Source: Legionella feeleii (GTDB taxonomy: Bacteria > Pseudomonadota > Gammaproteobacteria > Legionellales > Legionellaceae). Taken from it: 55,557 nt of DNA. Positions 29,421 to 39,252 of this stretch are shown piece after piece. The first letter of the stretch is position 1; every line of letters starts with the position of its first letter. Where the stretch lies: assembly GCF_001467625.1 (NCBI RefSeq), contig NZ_LNYB01000085.1:165805-221361 (forward strand), in the 5' to 3' direction. The translations under genes and the position numbers were made by a program. The notes under the pieces were generated by a model. That model ran no database searches, was not told where the DNA came from, and was given only the letters and a program-made list of their open reading frames with translations.

Positions 29421-30537
29421 AGCCTGCCAACGCATCAGTAGCAGCGATATATTCATACCCAAGCTCACGAGCCACTGCTTCATAAGTGATCATGCCTCTA
29501 TGCACATTAAGACCATTTAACAAATGGCCATCACTTAATAGTGCTAATTTCACACCCTTAGTCACCAAACTGATGACAAAAGGCAGAGTTGCATTATTTA
29601 AAGCAAATGTTGATGTTCGTGGCACAGCTCCAGGCATATTAGCCACACAGTAATGCACCACATCTTCTACCGTATAGGTAGGCTCATGGTGAGTGGTTGC
29701 ACGGCTTGTTTCAAAACATCCACCCTGGTCAATTGCTACATCCACAACTACTGATCCCGGGCGCATTGTTTTTAACATGCTACGGGTTACTAATTTGGGA
29801 GCGGAAGCTCCGGGAACAAGGACAGCGCCTATCACTAAATCAGCTTCAGCAACATAATGTTCTAAAGCTTCGACTGTGGCATAAATAGTATTTAATTTTG
29901 AACCAAATTGAAAATCAAGTTCACGTAGACGAGATAAGGATTTATCTATTACGGTCACACGTGCTTCCATGCCCATTGCCATTCTCACCGCATTCGACCC
30001 TACAACACCACCGCCAATGACAACGACATTCGCAGGAGCGACGCCTGGGACCCCGCCTAATAAGACGCCACTTCCACCTTGAGCCATTTCAAGGCAATGA
30101 GCACCGGCCTGAATCGACATGCGACCGGCAACCTGGGACATGGGGGTTAACAGGGGTAAACCACCATCATTTTGAGTCACCGTTTCATAGGCAATTGCTG
30201 TAGCACCAGATTCTTTGAGTAAGCGGGTTTGTTGCGGATCAGGGGCTAAATGCAAGTAGGTAAATAAGGTTTGTCCTTCGCGTAAACGTCGGCACTCGAC
30301 AGGCTGCGGCTCTTTAACCTTAACAATCAATTCTGCTCGCTCAAATACCTCGTCTGCCGTAGCAACAATTTCAGCACCTGCTGCATGATATTGTTCATCG
30401 CTGATACCAATTCCTAAACCAGCCCCTTTTTCCACCAAGACTGTACTACCAGTACGCACGATTTCTTTAACACTACCGGGAACAAGTCCTACACGATTTT
30501 CCTGTGGTTTAATTTCTTTTGGTACGCCAACAAACAT
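29419..30537 (-). CDS. ald: Alanine dehydrogenase
   Basis: This 372-residue NAD-dependent enzyme interconverts L-alanine with pyruvate and ammonia, linking amino-acid catabolism to central metabolism. Motifs are [19 protein letters not shown] at the N-terminus, the catalytic region IVKVKEPQ (Lys) and [10 protein letters not shown] (His), and the Rossmann motif [19 protein letters not shown] near residue 170. The length is typical (about 370). It stands alone, with a 135-bp leader after etfA that contains complementary segments (TCTCAGG/CCTGAGA) and may be structured. Its stop lies in a long palindrome. Confidence 0.96.
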
Positions 30538-30672
30538 AGCTCTTTCCTTCTATTGTTGCTTAAATTTGATCCGAGCAGAGAAAATCCTGAGACTACCAAC
30601 GCAAGATGAGCCAACTCCCAAACGCAGATAGCAGGACTATTCTCCGCAACGTCAGATCCCTGGCAGAGATTC

Positions 30673-31614
30673 TCAGGCTCTCTTCTTTAATTGCTCAATG
30701 AGTTGTGGTACTAATTCAAATAAATCCCCAACCAATCCATAATTAGCGATTTGGAAAATTGGCGCATCTTCATCCTTGTTAATAGCAACGATAACTTTGG
30801 AGTCTTTCATACCAGCAAGATGTTGCACAGCACCTGAAATTCCAATAGCCAGATATAACGCAGGAGCAACGACCTTGCCTGTTTGACCCACCTGATAATC
30901 ATTAGGGACAAAACCTGCATCTACTGCTGCCCTGGAGGCGCCTACCGCTGCACCTAATGCATCAGCTAGTTCTTCTATTAACTTAAATTTTTCTGCACTC
31001 TGCAAACCACGCCCACCTGAAACAACAATTTTGGCGCTACCTAGATCAGGTCGCTCTGAACGGCTTAATTCATGTCGAACAAATTTGCTGGTTGTGGATT
31101 CAATTATCGTATCAACATGCTCTATGCAACAGGGTGATTGCTCTGCATTGATACTGTCAAACGCCGTCGTGCGAATGGTCAGTACTTTTATACTATCTAA
31201 AACACGAACTGTTTCAATTGCATTCCCTGCGTAAATGGGATGTTCAAACGTATTTTGATCAATAACGCGACTTACATCAGAAATCTGTGCCACATCAAGT
31301 TTGGCAGCAATGCGCGGTGCTATATTTTTACCAAAGGTAGAAGCTGGTGCCAGTATTGCTGAAAATGATGAAGCCATCCCAATGACTAATTCACTTATAT
31401 TTTCCGCTAATTGATGAGCATAAACAGCACTGTCCACTAACCAGACTGCATGAACACCAGCTATTGTTGCAGCCTGCTCAGCGACTGTTTGACATTGATG
31501 GCCAACAACCAGTAAGACTGGATTTTCTTTTAGTTGTATGGCAGCAGCAACCGTGTTACGTGTTGCCGGATGCATCATTTTATTATCATGTTCAACGATT
31601 ACTAAAGTGCTCAT
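30673..31614 (-). CDS. etfA: Electron transfer flavoprotein, alpha subunit
   Basis: This 313-residue subunit has the N-terminal ETF domain ([25 protein letters not shown]) and the C-terminal FAD-binding domain with [41 protein letters not shown], then [24 protein letters not shown] and [20 protein letters not shown]. It forms a heterodimer with EtfB that passes electrons from acyl-CoA dehydrogenases to ETF:quinone oxidoreductase. It lies 12 bp after etfB. Confidence 0.97.
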   Translation of the reverse strand: MSTLVIVEHDNKMMHPATRNTVAAAIQLKENPVLLVVGHQCQTVAEQAATIAGVHAVWLVDSAVYAHQLAENISELVIGMASSFSAILAPASTFGKNIAPRIAAKLDVAQISDVSRVIDQNTFEHPIYAGNAIETVRVLDSIKVLTIRTTAFDSINAEQSPCCIEHVDTIIESTTSKFVRHELSRSERPDLGSAKIVVSGGRGLQSAEKFKLIEELADALGAAVGASRAAVDAGFVPNDYQVGQTGKVVAPALYLAIGISGAVQHLAGMKDSKVIVAINKDEDAPIFQIANYGLVGDLFELVPQLIEQLKKRA

Positions 31615-31626
31615 GGCTCCTCCTTG

Positions 31627-32376
31627 TTAAAGCACTTTGGCTTCATGTTGTAATTTATTGAGTAACTCTTCAATGGAATTTAGTTTAACACCACCAGAAC
31701 GAGTTGGTGGGCTAGTCACAGTCAGCACTTGAATATGCTCTTTCAAATTTAATCCCATAGAATCAAGTTCAATGATGTCCAGCGGCTTACGCTTCGCTTT
31801 CATAATATTAGGCAAACTGGCATAACGTGGTTCGTTCAAACGCAAATCGGTACTGACTATTACTGGAAGATCCATTGCCAAAGTTTCCAAACCGCCGTCA
31901 ATTTCACGTGTCACTTCTATAGCTCGGCCATTTATATTAAGTTTTGATGCGAAGGTCGCTTGTGGCCAATTTAGTAAAGCGGCAAGCATTTGCGGTGTTT
32001 GATTATTGTCACCATCAATGGATTGTTTACCCATTAAAATTAAATCGGGTTTTTCATCAAGGGTGATTTTTTGCAGAATCTTGGCAATATTAAGACTGCA
32101 AAGATGTTTCTCACTACGAATCAGAATTGCGCGATCAGCACCAAGAGCTAAAGCATGGCGTAAAGTCTCCTGGCTCGCATCGGTACCTATTGAGACAGCT
32201 ACTATTTCCGTTACATGTTTTTGCTCTTGCAATCGAACTGCTTCTTCTATTGCTATCTCATCAAAAGGGTTCATGGACATTTTGACGTTTTGTGTTTCTA
32301 CCCCACTGTTATCCGACTTGACTCGTACTTTTACATAAGGGTCTATCACACGCTTCACTGCAACGAGAGTTTTCAT
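31627..32376 (-). CDS. etfB: Electron transfer flavoprotein, beta subunit
   Basis: This 249-residue subunit begins MKTLVAVKRVIDPYVKVRVKSD, as in EtfB, and contains MNPFDEIAIEEAVRLQE, the AMP-binding signature GADRAILI and ILMGKQSIDGDNNQTPQMLAALL. It contacts dehydrogenase partners through the recognition loop. It is the first gene of the etfBA pair. Confidence 0.97.
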   Translation of the reverse strand: MKTLVAVKRVIDPYVKVRVKSDNSGVETQNVKMSMNPFDEIAIEEAVRLQEQKHVTEIVAVSIGTDASQETLRHALALGADRAILIRSEKHLCSLNIAKILQKITLDEKPDLILMGKQSIDGDNNQTPQMLAALLNWPQATFASKLNINGRAIEVTREIDGGLETLAMDLPVIVSTDLRLNEPRYASLPNIMKAKRKPLDIIELDSMGLNLKEHIQVLTVTSPPTRSGGVKLNSIEELLNKLQHEAKVL

Positions 32377-32450
32377 AGTTCCTCACTGGAATATCAAATC
32401 AGTCAGCATCTTGCCAGAGATAGTGGCTTAAGTTCAAGTTAGAACTTTGC

Positions 32451-33326
32451 TTAACCTTCGTTTAAAGACTCTAAATAATCATTAAAGGCTTCTCCAATCT
32501 CTGGATGTAGCCTGCTTAACTCGACTGTAGCCTGCAAATAACCTAGTTTAGAACCACAATCATAACGTTTGCCATGAAATTGGTAAGCTTGAACTTTTTG
32601 CTCAGTTAACAACCGCTGAATAGCATCTGTTAATTGAATTTCCCCGCGATGATCAGGCGATATTTGCTTCAGGCAAGAAAAAATTGCTGGAGTAAAAATA
32701 TAGCGTCCTACAGCAGCAAGATTAGAGGGAGCAGACTCTGTCTTTGGTTTCTCAACAATCGTCACGATCGGAGAATAATTTTCGCCAGCATCCTCAACGC
32801 GAGCCACACCATATTGATGAACATCATGCCAAGGAACTGGTTGAACTGCCATCACTGAATGACCATCTTTATGAAAATAATTAACCATCGCAGAAAGACA
32901 AGGTAATTTGGAATCGTCTATCAGATCATCTGCCAACAAAATAGCAAAAGGCTCCTCTCCGACTATGTGCTCAGCGCAAAGCACCGCATGCCCCAAACCT
33001 AAAGGCTGATTCTGCCTGACATACGTAAACTGTATACCTGGTGGCGAAATATTTTTTACCACCTCAAGTAAAGCTTCTTTGCCTTGTTCTTTCAACCGCA
33101 TTTCTAATTCAAAATGATGATCAAAATGATCTTCAATTGCGCGCTTACTTGAACTGGTAATAAAAATCATATGATTAATGCCAGCACGCACAGCTTCCTC
33201 AACAGCATATTGAATCAACGGCTTATCTACTACAGGCAGCATTTCCTTAGGATTTGCCTTAGTAGCGGGTAAAAATCGCGATCCTAAGCCTGCTACAGGA
33301 AAAACAGCTTTTCTTATTTGCATCAT
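32451..33326 (-). CDS. galU: UTP-glucose-1-phosphate uridylyltransferase
   Basis: This 291-residue nucleotidyltransferase makes UDP-glucose for surface polysaccharides. It shows the sugar-nucleotide signature FPVAGLGSRFLPATKANPKEMLPVVDKPLIQYAVEEA, then FAILLADDLIDD, YGVARVED, VEKPK and HRGEIQLTDAIQ. AGGAGGT a few bases before the first ATG fixes the start. It is a single gene between etfB and the glycosyltransferase group. Confidence 0.97.
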   Translation of the reverse strand: MMQIRKAVFPVAGLGSRFLPATKANPKEMLPVVDKPLIQYAVEEAVRAGINHMIFITSSSKRAIEDHFDHHFELEMRLKEQGKEALLEVVKNISPPGIQFTYVRQNQPLGLGHAVLCAEHIVGEEPFAILLADDLIDDSKLPCLSAMVNYFHKDGHSVMAVQPVPWHDVHQYGVARVEDAGENYSPIVTIVEKPKTESAPSNLAAVGRYIFTPAIFSCLKQISPDHRGEIQLTDAIQRLLTEQKVQAYQFHGKRYDCGSKLGYLQATVELSRLHPEIGEAFNDYLESLNEG

Positions 33327-33632
33327 TAATACCTCCTGGGAGATGCTTTATCCATGAATGGAATACTAAGTTAATTAAGCACTAGCGACTTCAGCTAATT
33401 AAAACAATTACGGTCAACAGAAGTACAAATAATTTCCTGACCAAACTCCCAAACAAACAGCAGATGCCAGTCCCACATACCCCATTGTCTCACAAACTAA
33501 ATCCTTGCATTATCGATAAAATCACCAAAAATAACAAATTATCAAGAATTAACTTTTTCTCGAATAAATAGCATAGAATTTTCTCTCATACGTTATACTT
33601 AACCATTTTAAGCAATCAAGATGGTCTAAACG
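33327..33632. other. Intergenic region between galU and the glycosyltransferase gene
   Basis: These 306 bases separate divergent genes and should hold both promoters. The part nearest 33633 is AT-rich and includes a TTATACTT box about 45 bp before the start. I saw no convincing ORF, RNA gene or long repeat. Confidence 0.5.
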
Positions 33633-35027
33633 ATGAGGAAATCTTCTTATTGGCTTGAGCGACCAGCTGTTATTCTTTTTTTTCTTACTCTTCTTATTCT
33701 GGTAATTCGGCTTTTCTTGCGTGGCAACTTACTTGAATTAGATGAAGCAGAGCAAGTCATTGTGGCGCAACAACTCTTACCAGGATATCCTGATCAGCCT
33801 CCTTTTTATTCCTGGCTGCAATATCTTTTTTTCAAGCTATTTGGTTTTAATTTATTAAGTCTTGTTTTATTAAAGTGCAGTCTGTTATTTGGCTGTTTTT
33901 ACTATTTTCATCAAATTTGTCGCTTACATTGTCCGAATAATACCCTGGCCTGGTGTACTACCTTATCTTGGGCCCTGATACCGGCTATTAGTCTTGATCT
34001 AATAAAGGACAATACCCATTCAGTCTTGGTCTTATTTGCCGCCTGCCTTACCTGGTATTGGTTCATTGCGCCTTCACGCCTACCAAAAACAGTTTGGTAT
34101 CTAATTTTTGGTCTTATTATCGGCATAGGATTCCTTTCCAAATTTAATTATCTCTTGTTTCTTTCTATCTTATTGCTTAGTGCTATTTCCATTGATAATT
34201 ACCGTATTAAATTAATCCATCCAGGTATGCTATTAACCTTAGTGGCAGCCCTTGCTCTTGCAAGTCCTTATATTTTTTGGCTCTCTGAACACCTTAGTAT
34301 TGGCTTACATGCCCGTTCCAAGTTAATTCCTGACAGTAAGCAATCTTCGTTTGGCCTTGTAGAGTTTGGGAAGGCAATCCTGTTTTTTGCTTCTCCAGTC
34401 TTGCTTGTTACAACTATTTTTTTTCCATTCAAACATTGGCAATTACGTCAAACCGCCAGAAATTATTTACTTCTACGCTACCATTTAATTGGCTTACCCT
34501 TGCTTGCTTCCATTATTGTTTTTGCGGGTATTAGTAATTTTGCAACACGCTGGCTTATTCCAATCCTATTTTTATGCCCTCTCTGCATCTTCAGCCAAGT
34601 GCAACTGAAACCTGAGTTAACCACCAAAATACGCTTTTTTACCGTAATTTGTTTATTAGTACAAATCATTTTCTTTGGGATCTTAATTAATCGCGGTCAC
34701 TCAGAACGTAATAAATACAATCAATTTCCTGTTAATGAAACAGTACAAGCAATCAAAGCAGATTGCTTCAAGGTGGATTACATTGTCTCTGACTCTTATT
34801 GGTTATTAGGAAATCTCATGTTGAAACTATCCATTAAAAATGGCTGGTATCTGCATCCTGCATCTTCGTTTTCTTTACCTAAAGGTAAGCTACTCCTTGT
34901 CTGGCAAAGCCCACAATTACCTGTGTGGGTAAATACCTTAATACCACCTCCGTCAAAGGCGATAAATTGGGTGGAAAACCCCGGAAACAACTTAATCGTA
35001 ACTGGACGAACTTATTACGTTAGCTAG
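33633..35027 (+). CDS. PMT/ArnT-type glycosyltransferase (GT-C fold), membrane protein
   Basis: This 464-residue protein has about 10 membrane helices and a short periplasmic C-terminal part. The first periplasmic loop contains LLELDEAEQVIVAQQLLPGYPDQPPFYSWLQYLFFKLFG; the acidic DEAE motif followed by a PxxxxxWxQ pattern is the active-site signature of the PMT_2 family (ArnT, dolichyl-phosphate-mannose transferases). These enzymes move a sugar from an undecaprenyl-phosphate carrier onto lipid A, protein or another glycan. It faces away from galU and converges with the LAB_N/GT2/PAP2/ArnT-like group, so both probably act in envelope modification. The acceptor is unknown. Confidence 0.85.
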   Translation: MRKSSYWLERPAVILFFLTLLILVIRLFLRGNLLELDEAEQVIVAQQLLPGYPDQPPFYSWLQYLFFKLFGFNLLSLVLLKCSLLFGCFYYFHQICRLHCPNNTLAWCTTLSWALIPAISLDLIKDNTHSVLVLFAACLTWYWFIAPSRLPKTVWYLIFGLIIGIGFLSKFNYLLFLSILLLSAISIDNYRIKLIHPGMLLTLVAALALASPYIFWLSEHLSIGLHARSKLIPDSKQSSFGLVEFGKAILFFASPVLLVTTIFFPFKHWQLRQTARNYLLLRYHLIGLPLLASIIVFAGISNFATRWLIPILFLCPLCIFSQVQLKPELTTKIRFFTVICLLVQIIFFGILINRGHSERNKYNQFPVNETVQAIKADCFKVDYIVSDSYWLLGNLMLKLSIKNGWYLHPASSFSLPKGKLLLVWQSPQLPVWVNTLIPPPSKAINWVENPGNNLIVTGRTYYVS

Positions 35028-35046
35028 CGGGAGAAGCGAGTAAAGA

Positions 35047-35343
35047 CTACGATACCTGTTTTAGTTTCTTTGTGATCCTGGAAGAACGCTCTCTCTGAAT
35101 TAGATAAAGGTTGCGTGCGTAGATAAAAACGCCGGTCGATTGTCCTAATATAAAGACAGGATCCTGTTTATAAATGGAATAGACCAATAATGTTAAGCCA
35201 CCAAATAAACTCAAATACCAAAAAGCGACAGGAATCACACTTCGCTTCACTTTTTCACTAATCAGCCACTGTACGACAAAACGTGCAGAAAAGATTCCCT
35301 GACCAATAAAACCAATAGTGAGCCACAGATAATCAACGTTCAT
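35047..35343 (-). CDS. Stand-alone lipid-A-disaccharide synthase N-terminal (LAB_N) domain protein
   Basis: This 98-residue protein has three membrane helices and the LAB_N pattern WLTIGFIGQGIFSARFVVQWLISEKVKRSVIPVAFWYLSLFGGLTLLVYSIYKQDPVFILGQS. The domain occurs fused to LpxB or alone near ArnT-type genes, and its biochemical role is not settled. ATG 35343 was chosen because GGAGGT lies about 7 nt upstream; a start at 35364 would add 7 residues. It overlaps the end of the GT2 gene by 11 bp, so the two are coupled. Confidence 0.9.
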   Translation of the reverse strand: MNVDYLWLTIGFIGQGIFSARFVVQWLISEKVKRSVIPVAFWYLSLFGGLTLLVYSIYKQDPVFILGQSTGVFIYARNLYLIQRERSSRITKKLKQVS

Positions 35344-36061
35344 GTGTAGAAACCTCCGGGGCACAGGGGCGCTTTAATAACCAGCGCACGCCAATTAAAT
35401 CATGAATACCAACAAATAGTCGATTCATAACACCATATTTAGATACGCCGTGGCGACGCGGTCTATGATTCACCGGTAAATTAACTAATTTAAATCCAGC
35501 TCTTTTAAACAAAGCCGGTAAAAAGCGATGCAAATGGTTAAAATGAGGCAAAGCTAAAAAAGCTTCTCGAGGAAACAGTTTTAAACTACATCCCGTGTCA
35601 GGGCAACCATCATGAAGCAAACGCTGCCGTACACTATTACCGATGCGCGAAGATAATTTTCTTAAGTAATTATCATCCCTTTTTTTACGGTTGCCCAAAA
35701 CTACGGTGCGAAAATCTTGTACTTGTTCCACAAGTCGCGGAATATCGGCGGGGTCATTCTGTCCATCACCATCCAACGTAACTAACAAAGCATAGCGAGC
35801 CGCTTTGGCGCCACTCAAAAAAGCCGCACTCTGCCCAAAATTTCGCTTATGATAAACAACACGGAAATTACTGTAACCTTGTGATAACGAATAAAGTTTT
35901 TCTACCGTACCATCCTTACTACCATCATCAACAAAAATGACCTCATAAGGGAAGTCTGTCGCTGAAAGCGTCGCTACAATCTCCTCATATAATGGTTCAA
36001 CATTATCGACCTCATTATAAACAGGAATAATAATCGACAAAGCAACCTGCATAGAAGTCAT
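35333..36061 (-). CDS. Family 2 glycosyltransferase, polyprenyl-phosphate sugar transferase-like
   Basis: This 242-residue protein has the GT-A fold without C-terminal membrane helices. It starts LSIIIPVYNEVDNVEPLYEEI and has FVDDGSKDGT, LVTLDGDGQNDPADIPRL (DxD equivalent), GNRKKRDDN and RHGVSKYG. It resembles dolichyl-phosphate mannose synthase and ArnC, which load a sugar onto undecaprenyl phosphate. The product would feed the ArnT-like transferases encoded nearby. AAGGTG before 36061 supports the start. The sugar donor cannot be told from sequence. Confidence 0.92.
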   Translation of the reverse strand: MTSMQVALSIIIPVYNEVDNVEPLYEEIVATLSATDFPYEVIFVDDGSKDGTVEKLYSLSQGYSNFRVVYHKRNFGQSAAFLSGAKAARYALLVTLDGDGQNDPADIPRLVEQVQDFRTVVLGNRKKRDDNYLRKLSSRIGNSVRQRLLHDGCPDTGCSLKLFPREAFLALPHFNHLHRFLPALFKRAGFKLVNLPVNHRPRRHGVSKYGVMNRLFVGIHDLIGVRWLLKRPCAPEVSTHER

Positions 36062-36089
36062 TTCAGTTCACCTTAAAATCAGAAAATTT

Positions 36090-36743
36090 TTATTGTACCG
36101 TATGTCCCCAAGCCGGAGCCAGCCATGATTTGCGTCGCAAAATACACAGCAAAATCCCGACTTCCAATAAAGTGAGGTAACCCGCTGTCAAAACATCACT
36201 GAGATAATGATGAGTAAGAAAAACACGGGAAAACGCAATGGTTAAACCAGCCAAAATAAAGGCATAAAAATAACGTGGAAACAGAATACCTAAGCCCAAT
36301 GCTGCACCTATAACGGTGGTTGTATGTCCAGATGGAAAGGACCAAAAATAAGCATTGGTTTTAAAACCAAAAAAACCGTACAGCTGCTCCTCAAACCACA
36401 TATCTGGTCTGGCTCGTCCTAATAATGCCTTCAAAAATACGCAAATGACTCCAGGTATGGTGACGCACATAAATAAAAACCAGGAACGCGCCTCCAACTC
36501 GCTATTTTGTCGTATATAGCGGAAGAAAAGTGCCAGAACAAAAAATCCACCCATGTAGATCACACCTAAACCCAATTTGGTTAACCAAGTCAACAATGGC
36601 AAATTTTCTTTTAAATCAATTGAGTAAAAATATTGGGCAATCGGTTTATCAAGATACAAAAAGGACAAAACAACGAAACCAATATAGAGCATCGCGACCC
36701 AAGGCTTAGTCATTACAGCCAACAAACGATCAAAGGGCGACAT
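36090..36743 (-). CDS. PAP2-family membrane phosphatase
   Basis: This 217-residue, six-helix protein carries the three PAP2 motifs: KALLGRARP (KxxxxxxRP), FPSGHTT (PSGH) and SRVFLTHHYLSD (SRxxxxxHxxxD). Relatives include LpxE, LpxT and undecaprenyl-pyrophosphate phosphatases. It overlaps the end of the upstream ArnT-like gene by 14 bp, which ties it to lipid-A or lipid-carrier chemistry. Likely jobs are removing a lipid A phosphate or recycling the undecaprenyl carrier; the sequence does not decide. Confidence 0.92.
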   Translation of the reverse strand: MSPFDRLLAVMTKPWVAMLYIGFVVLSFLYLDKPIAQYFYSIDLKENLPLLTWLTKLGLGVIYMGGFFVLALFFRYIRQNSELEARSWFLFMCVTIPGVICVFLKALLGRARPDMWFEEQLYGFFGFKTNAYFWSFPSGHTTTVIGAALGLGILFPRYFYAFILAGLTIAFSRVFLTHHYLSDVLTAGYLTLLEVGILLCILRRKSWLAPAWGHTVQ

Positions 36744-38373
36744 ACTGTTTTTCTCCCGTATTTTCTTGTCTAATTAAAAAAAGCTCTACCCAGCGGCCCT
36801 TGGTGTAATTATAACCTTTTGTATGGGCCATAATAGCATAGCTCCTACGGTTATTTATCCATTTAGCAAACAGAGCCGGTTCGATTAAAGCCAACCGAGA
36901 CGAGTCTTGTTCTAACGCTTTCTGGGCAATCTCGCTGTCAGTAAATTTCACCAAATCAGTGTTTAAATTAAACACTAAACTGGGCTCCTCAAAACCCACT
37001 ACCAGTAAAGGCTTGGCAGATGAAATTTGCTTCCTATCAATCAGTTCCGCCACATTTTTTGTTAGCCAAAGAGGCTCCAGGGAAGGTAATAATTCCGTAA
37101 AAATAAGTGGATAGGCAACCAAAGCCGAGATAAGTACCGCTATACTGGCACGATAATAAGCACCCTGCCAAGCAAAATAAACACAAATAATTGTCATACC
37201 AGACAATCCAGCAAACAGAATACAGCTAATAACAGGAACCTGTTGCATCACCAGGTAAGGCAAGAGAGCTAAACTAAAAGCCAAACCTATGGATAAAACC
37301 CCCCATAGAATCTGCAAGAAATGTAACCAACGCCCTGGTAGTTTTATTTTCTCAGTTTTTTCGATAGCTAAAGCACATAATAATGCAATAGCGGGAAAAG
37401 TGGGTAGCACATATTGAGGTAATTTGGTTGGCATCAATTCGAAAAAAATCCAGGTGGGTAAAAGCCAAGCCAATAGAAACTTAACTACTTTATTGTGGCG
37501 ATTACGGACAGCATAAGTCCCACCTTGCCATAAAAACAGAGACGCAGGCCAAAATGTTAACGGTAAAATGACGAGATGAAATAAGGGCGGCTTACCATGT
37601 GACTCATGCCCACCTTGTAATTTAGGTAATAAATCCTTATGAATCATTTGTAATAAATAATTACTGTTTTCTGCAGCATTAACCATCAGAACCCATGCGA
37701 GGCTAACTAAGGTAAATAATAATAACCCTGGATAAATACGCAACCCACGAAGCCAATCCATACGTCGTTCAATAATACAGAGTGTGGCAATAGATAAGCA
37801 CCCTACTAACGGTGTCACGCCCTTTAACACTAAACCATAAGCCATAGCCAACCAGAAGCAACCGGCCCATCCCCAATGAACGGGTTGTTTATCGATGGCT
37901 TTTTGATAAATAACCCACAAGGCACCCTGCATTAACAACACAGAAAACAATAAAGAAGTATCAATTACCGCCATATGGGCTTCTACAACTAGCAATAGTG
38001 CAGAAGCAAATAGCGCTGTGGCCAATCCGGCTGTGCGCCGACTAACAAAACGGCGGGAGAAAAAATAGGTCAGCAACACAGAGAATAATGCACCCAGCAA
38101 GGACGGAATGCGGTAAGGCCAGATCCTTGTAGACTGGGCGTTAGAGAATAAATTTACGCTACCTGCCTGCAACCAATTTATTCCAGGTGGTTTCTGAAAA
38201 CGGGTTTTCTCTTGAAAACGAATTTGAAAATATTGGCCGGTTTGTACCATTTGTCGGCTTGCCTGGGCAAAATGTGCTTCATCCCTATCAATTACAGGCA
38301 TTTTTGCGATACCAGGCATGAAAATCAATAAAGAAAAAAATCCTAGTAATAAGTAACTATTGAGTTTATCCAA
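36730..38373 (-). CDS. ArnT-like lipid A glycosyltransferase (GT-C, PMT family)
   Basis: This 547-residue protein has about 12 membrane helices and a C-terminal periplasmic domain. The catalytic loop reads MPVIDRDEAHFAQASRQMVQTGQYFQIRFQEKTRFQKPPGINWLQAG, with the DRDE acidic pair and the KPPG motif of ArnT. Length and topology match E. coli ArnT (550). It heads a minus-strand group ArnT-like, PAP2, GT2, LAB_N with overlapping ends. No arnA, arnB or arnD homologue is visible here, so 4-amino-arabinose is not implied; the sugar may be different. Confidence 0.9.
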   Translation of the reverse strand: MDKLNSYLLLGFFSLLIFMPGIAKMPVIDRDEAHFAQASRQMVQTGQYFQIRFQEKTRFQKPPGINWLQAGSVNLFSNAQSTRIWPYRIPSLLGALFSVLLTYFFSRRFVSRRTAGLATALFASALLLVVEAHMAVIDTSLLFSVLLMQGALWVIYQKAIDKQPVHWGWAGCFWLAMAYGLVLKGVTPLVGCLSIATLCIIERRMDWLRGLRIYPGLLLFTLVSLAWVLMVNAAENSNYLLQMIHKDLLPKLQGGHESHGKPPLFHLVILPLTFWPASLFLWQGGTYAVRNRHNKVVKFLLAWLLPTWIFFELMPTKLPQYVLPTFPAIALLCALAIEKTEKIKLPGRWLHFLQILWGVLSIGLAFSLALLPYLVMQQVPVISCILFAGLSGMTIICVYFAWQGAYYRASIAVLISALVAYPLIFTELLPSLEPLWLTKNVAELIDRKQISSAKPLLVVGFEEPSLVFNLNTDLVKFTDSEIAQKALEQDSSRLALIEPALFAKWINNRRSYAIMAHTKGYNYTKGRWVELFLIRQENTGEKQYVAL

Positions 38374-38460
38374 GGCATTTGCTCATCGCCCCAATTTGAC
38401 GTGATATGATATAAGAGCAACAAGGCCCTGTCCATCGTACCTATTCGACTCCCCCTAATT

Positions 38461-38565
38461 ATGATCCCGATTACCCAAGATAAGCCAACCAATATTCTCA
38501 AACATAAACTCAACTACTTGATACAGACTTGGCTTGAGCAAATCGCCAACTATCCGTTAGAATGA
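38461..38565 (+). CDS. Possible 34-residue small protein
   Basis: An ATG at 38461 opens a 34-codon frame rich in hydrophobic and aromatic residues (ILKHKLNYLIQTWLEQIANYPLE), ending 33 bp before the M50 protease gene. No clear ribosome binding site precedes it. It could be a small leader protein, a remnant of a larger gene, or chance. Confidence 0.25.
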   Translation: MIPITQDKPTNILKHKLNYLIQTWLEQIANYPLE

Positions 38566-38598
38566 CGCACGCTCATAAGAGAGTAAATTTCTATACCC

Positions 38599-39252
38599 AT
38601 GCTTGAATTAACAGTCACCCAACAGATAGTCACCTGGATACTTCCAGTTTTATTTGCCATAACCTTTCATGAGGCAGCCCATGCCTTAGTTGCTAATTAT
38701 TTCGGCGATAAAACCGCCAAGATGCTTGGGCGTTTAAGCTTTAATCCCCTCCGTCACATTGACCTCATTGGCACAATAATTGTCCCTGTTATTACTTTGG
38801 TATTAAGTGGTTTTGTTTTCGGTTGGGCCAAACCTGTACCTATTAACAGTTCGCAATTACGCAATCCACGTCGTGATATGGTATTAGTGAGTGCGGCAGG
38901 CCCGCTTTCAAATCTCATAATGGCTTTTTTTTGGGCGTGCTGCTTCAAACTGGCAACCATGCTGGATCCTAAATCTTCTAATATTGCTTTGTTTTTATTA
39001 CTCACTTCGCGAGCAGGCATACTTATCAATTTGCTTCTCGCTTATTTTAATTTGATACCCATTCCACCTCTCGATGGTGGGCGCGTTGTTGCTTGTCTTT
39101 TACCAGTCAGGCAAGCTTTAATTTATGAGAAAATAGAACCCTTTGGTTTTTTTATTTTATTAGCGCTGTTATTTAGCGGTATTTTGGGCTGGTTACTCAA
39201 TCCTGCCATTAGCTGGTCACTGGCAACCATTCGTTTTTTATTTAATTTATGA
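38599..39252 (+). CDS. Site-2 protease family (M50) membrane metalloprotease
   Basis: This 217-residue protein has five or six hydrophobic helices. The zinc-binding HExxH motif appears as FHEAAHALVANYFGD near residue 24, and the second metal-binding motif is NLIPIPPLDGGRVV. The length matches the compact YwhC/Rip-like group without a PDZ domain. Substrates of this group are mostly unknown. Its TGA overlaps the ATG of pdxB (ATGA), so the two are translationally coupled. Confidence 0.93.
   Translation: MLELTVTQQIVTWILPVLFAITFHEAAHALVANYFGDKTAKMLGRLSFNPLRHIDLIGTIIVPVITLVLSGFVFGWAKPVPINSSQLRNPRRDMVLVSAAGPLSNLIMAFFWACCFKLATMLDPKSSNIALFLLLTSRAGILINLLLAYFNLIPIPPLDGGRVVACLLPVRQALIYEKIEPFGFFILLALLFSGILGWLLNPAISWSLATIRFLFNL

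Noticed and set aside
30538-30672. A glycine or other metabolite riboswitch in the ald leader
   Set aside because: Some complementary segments exist, but I could not match the conserved core of any riboswitch class; it is kept only as a possibly structured leader.
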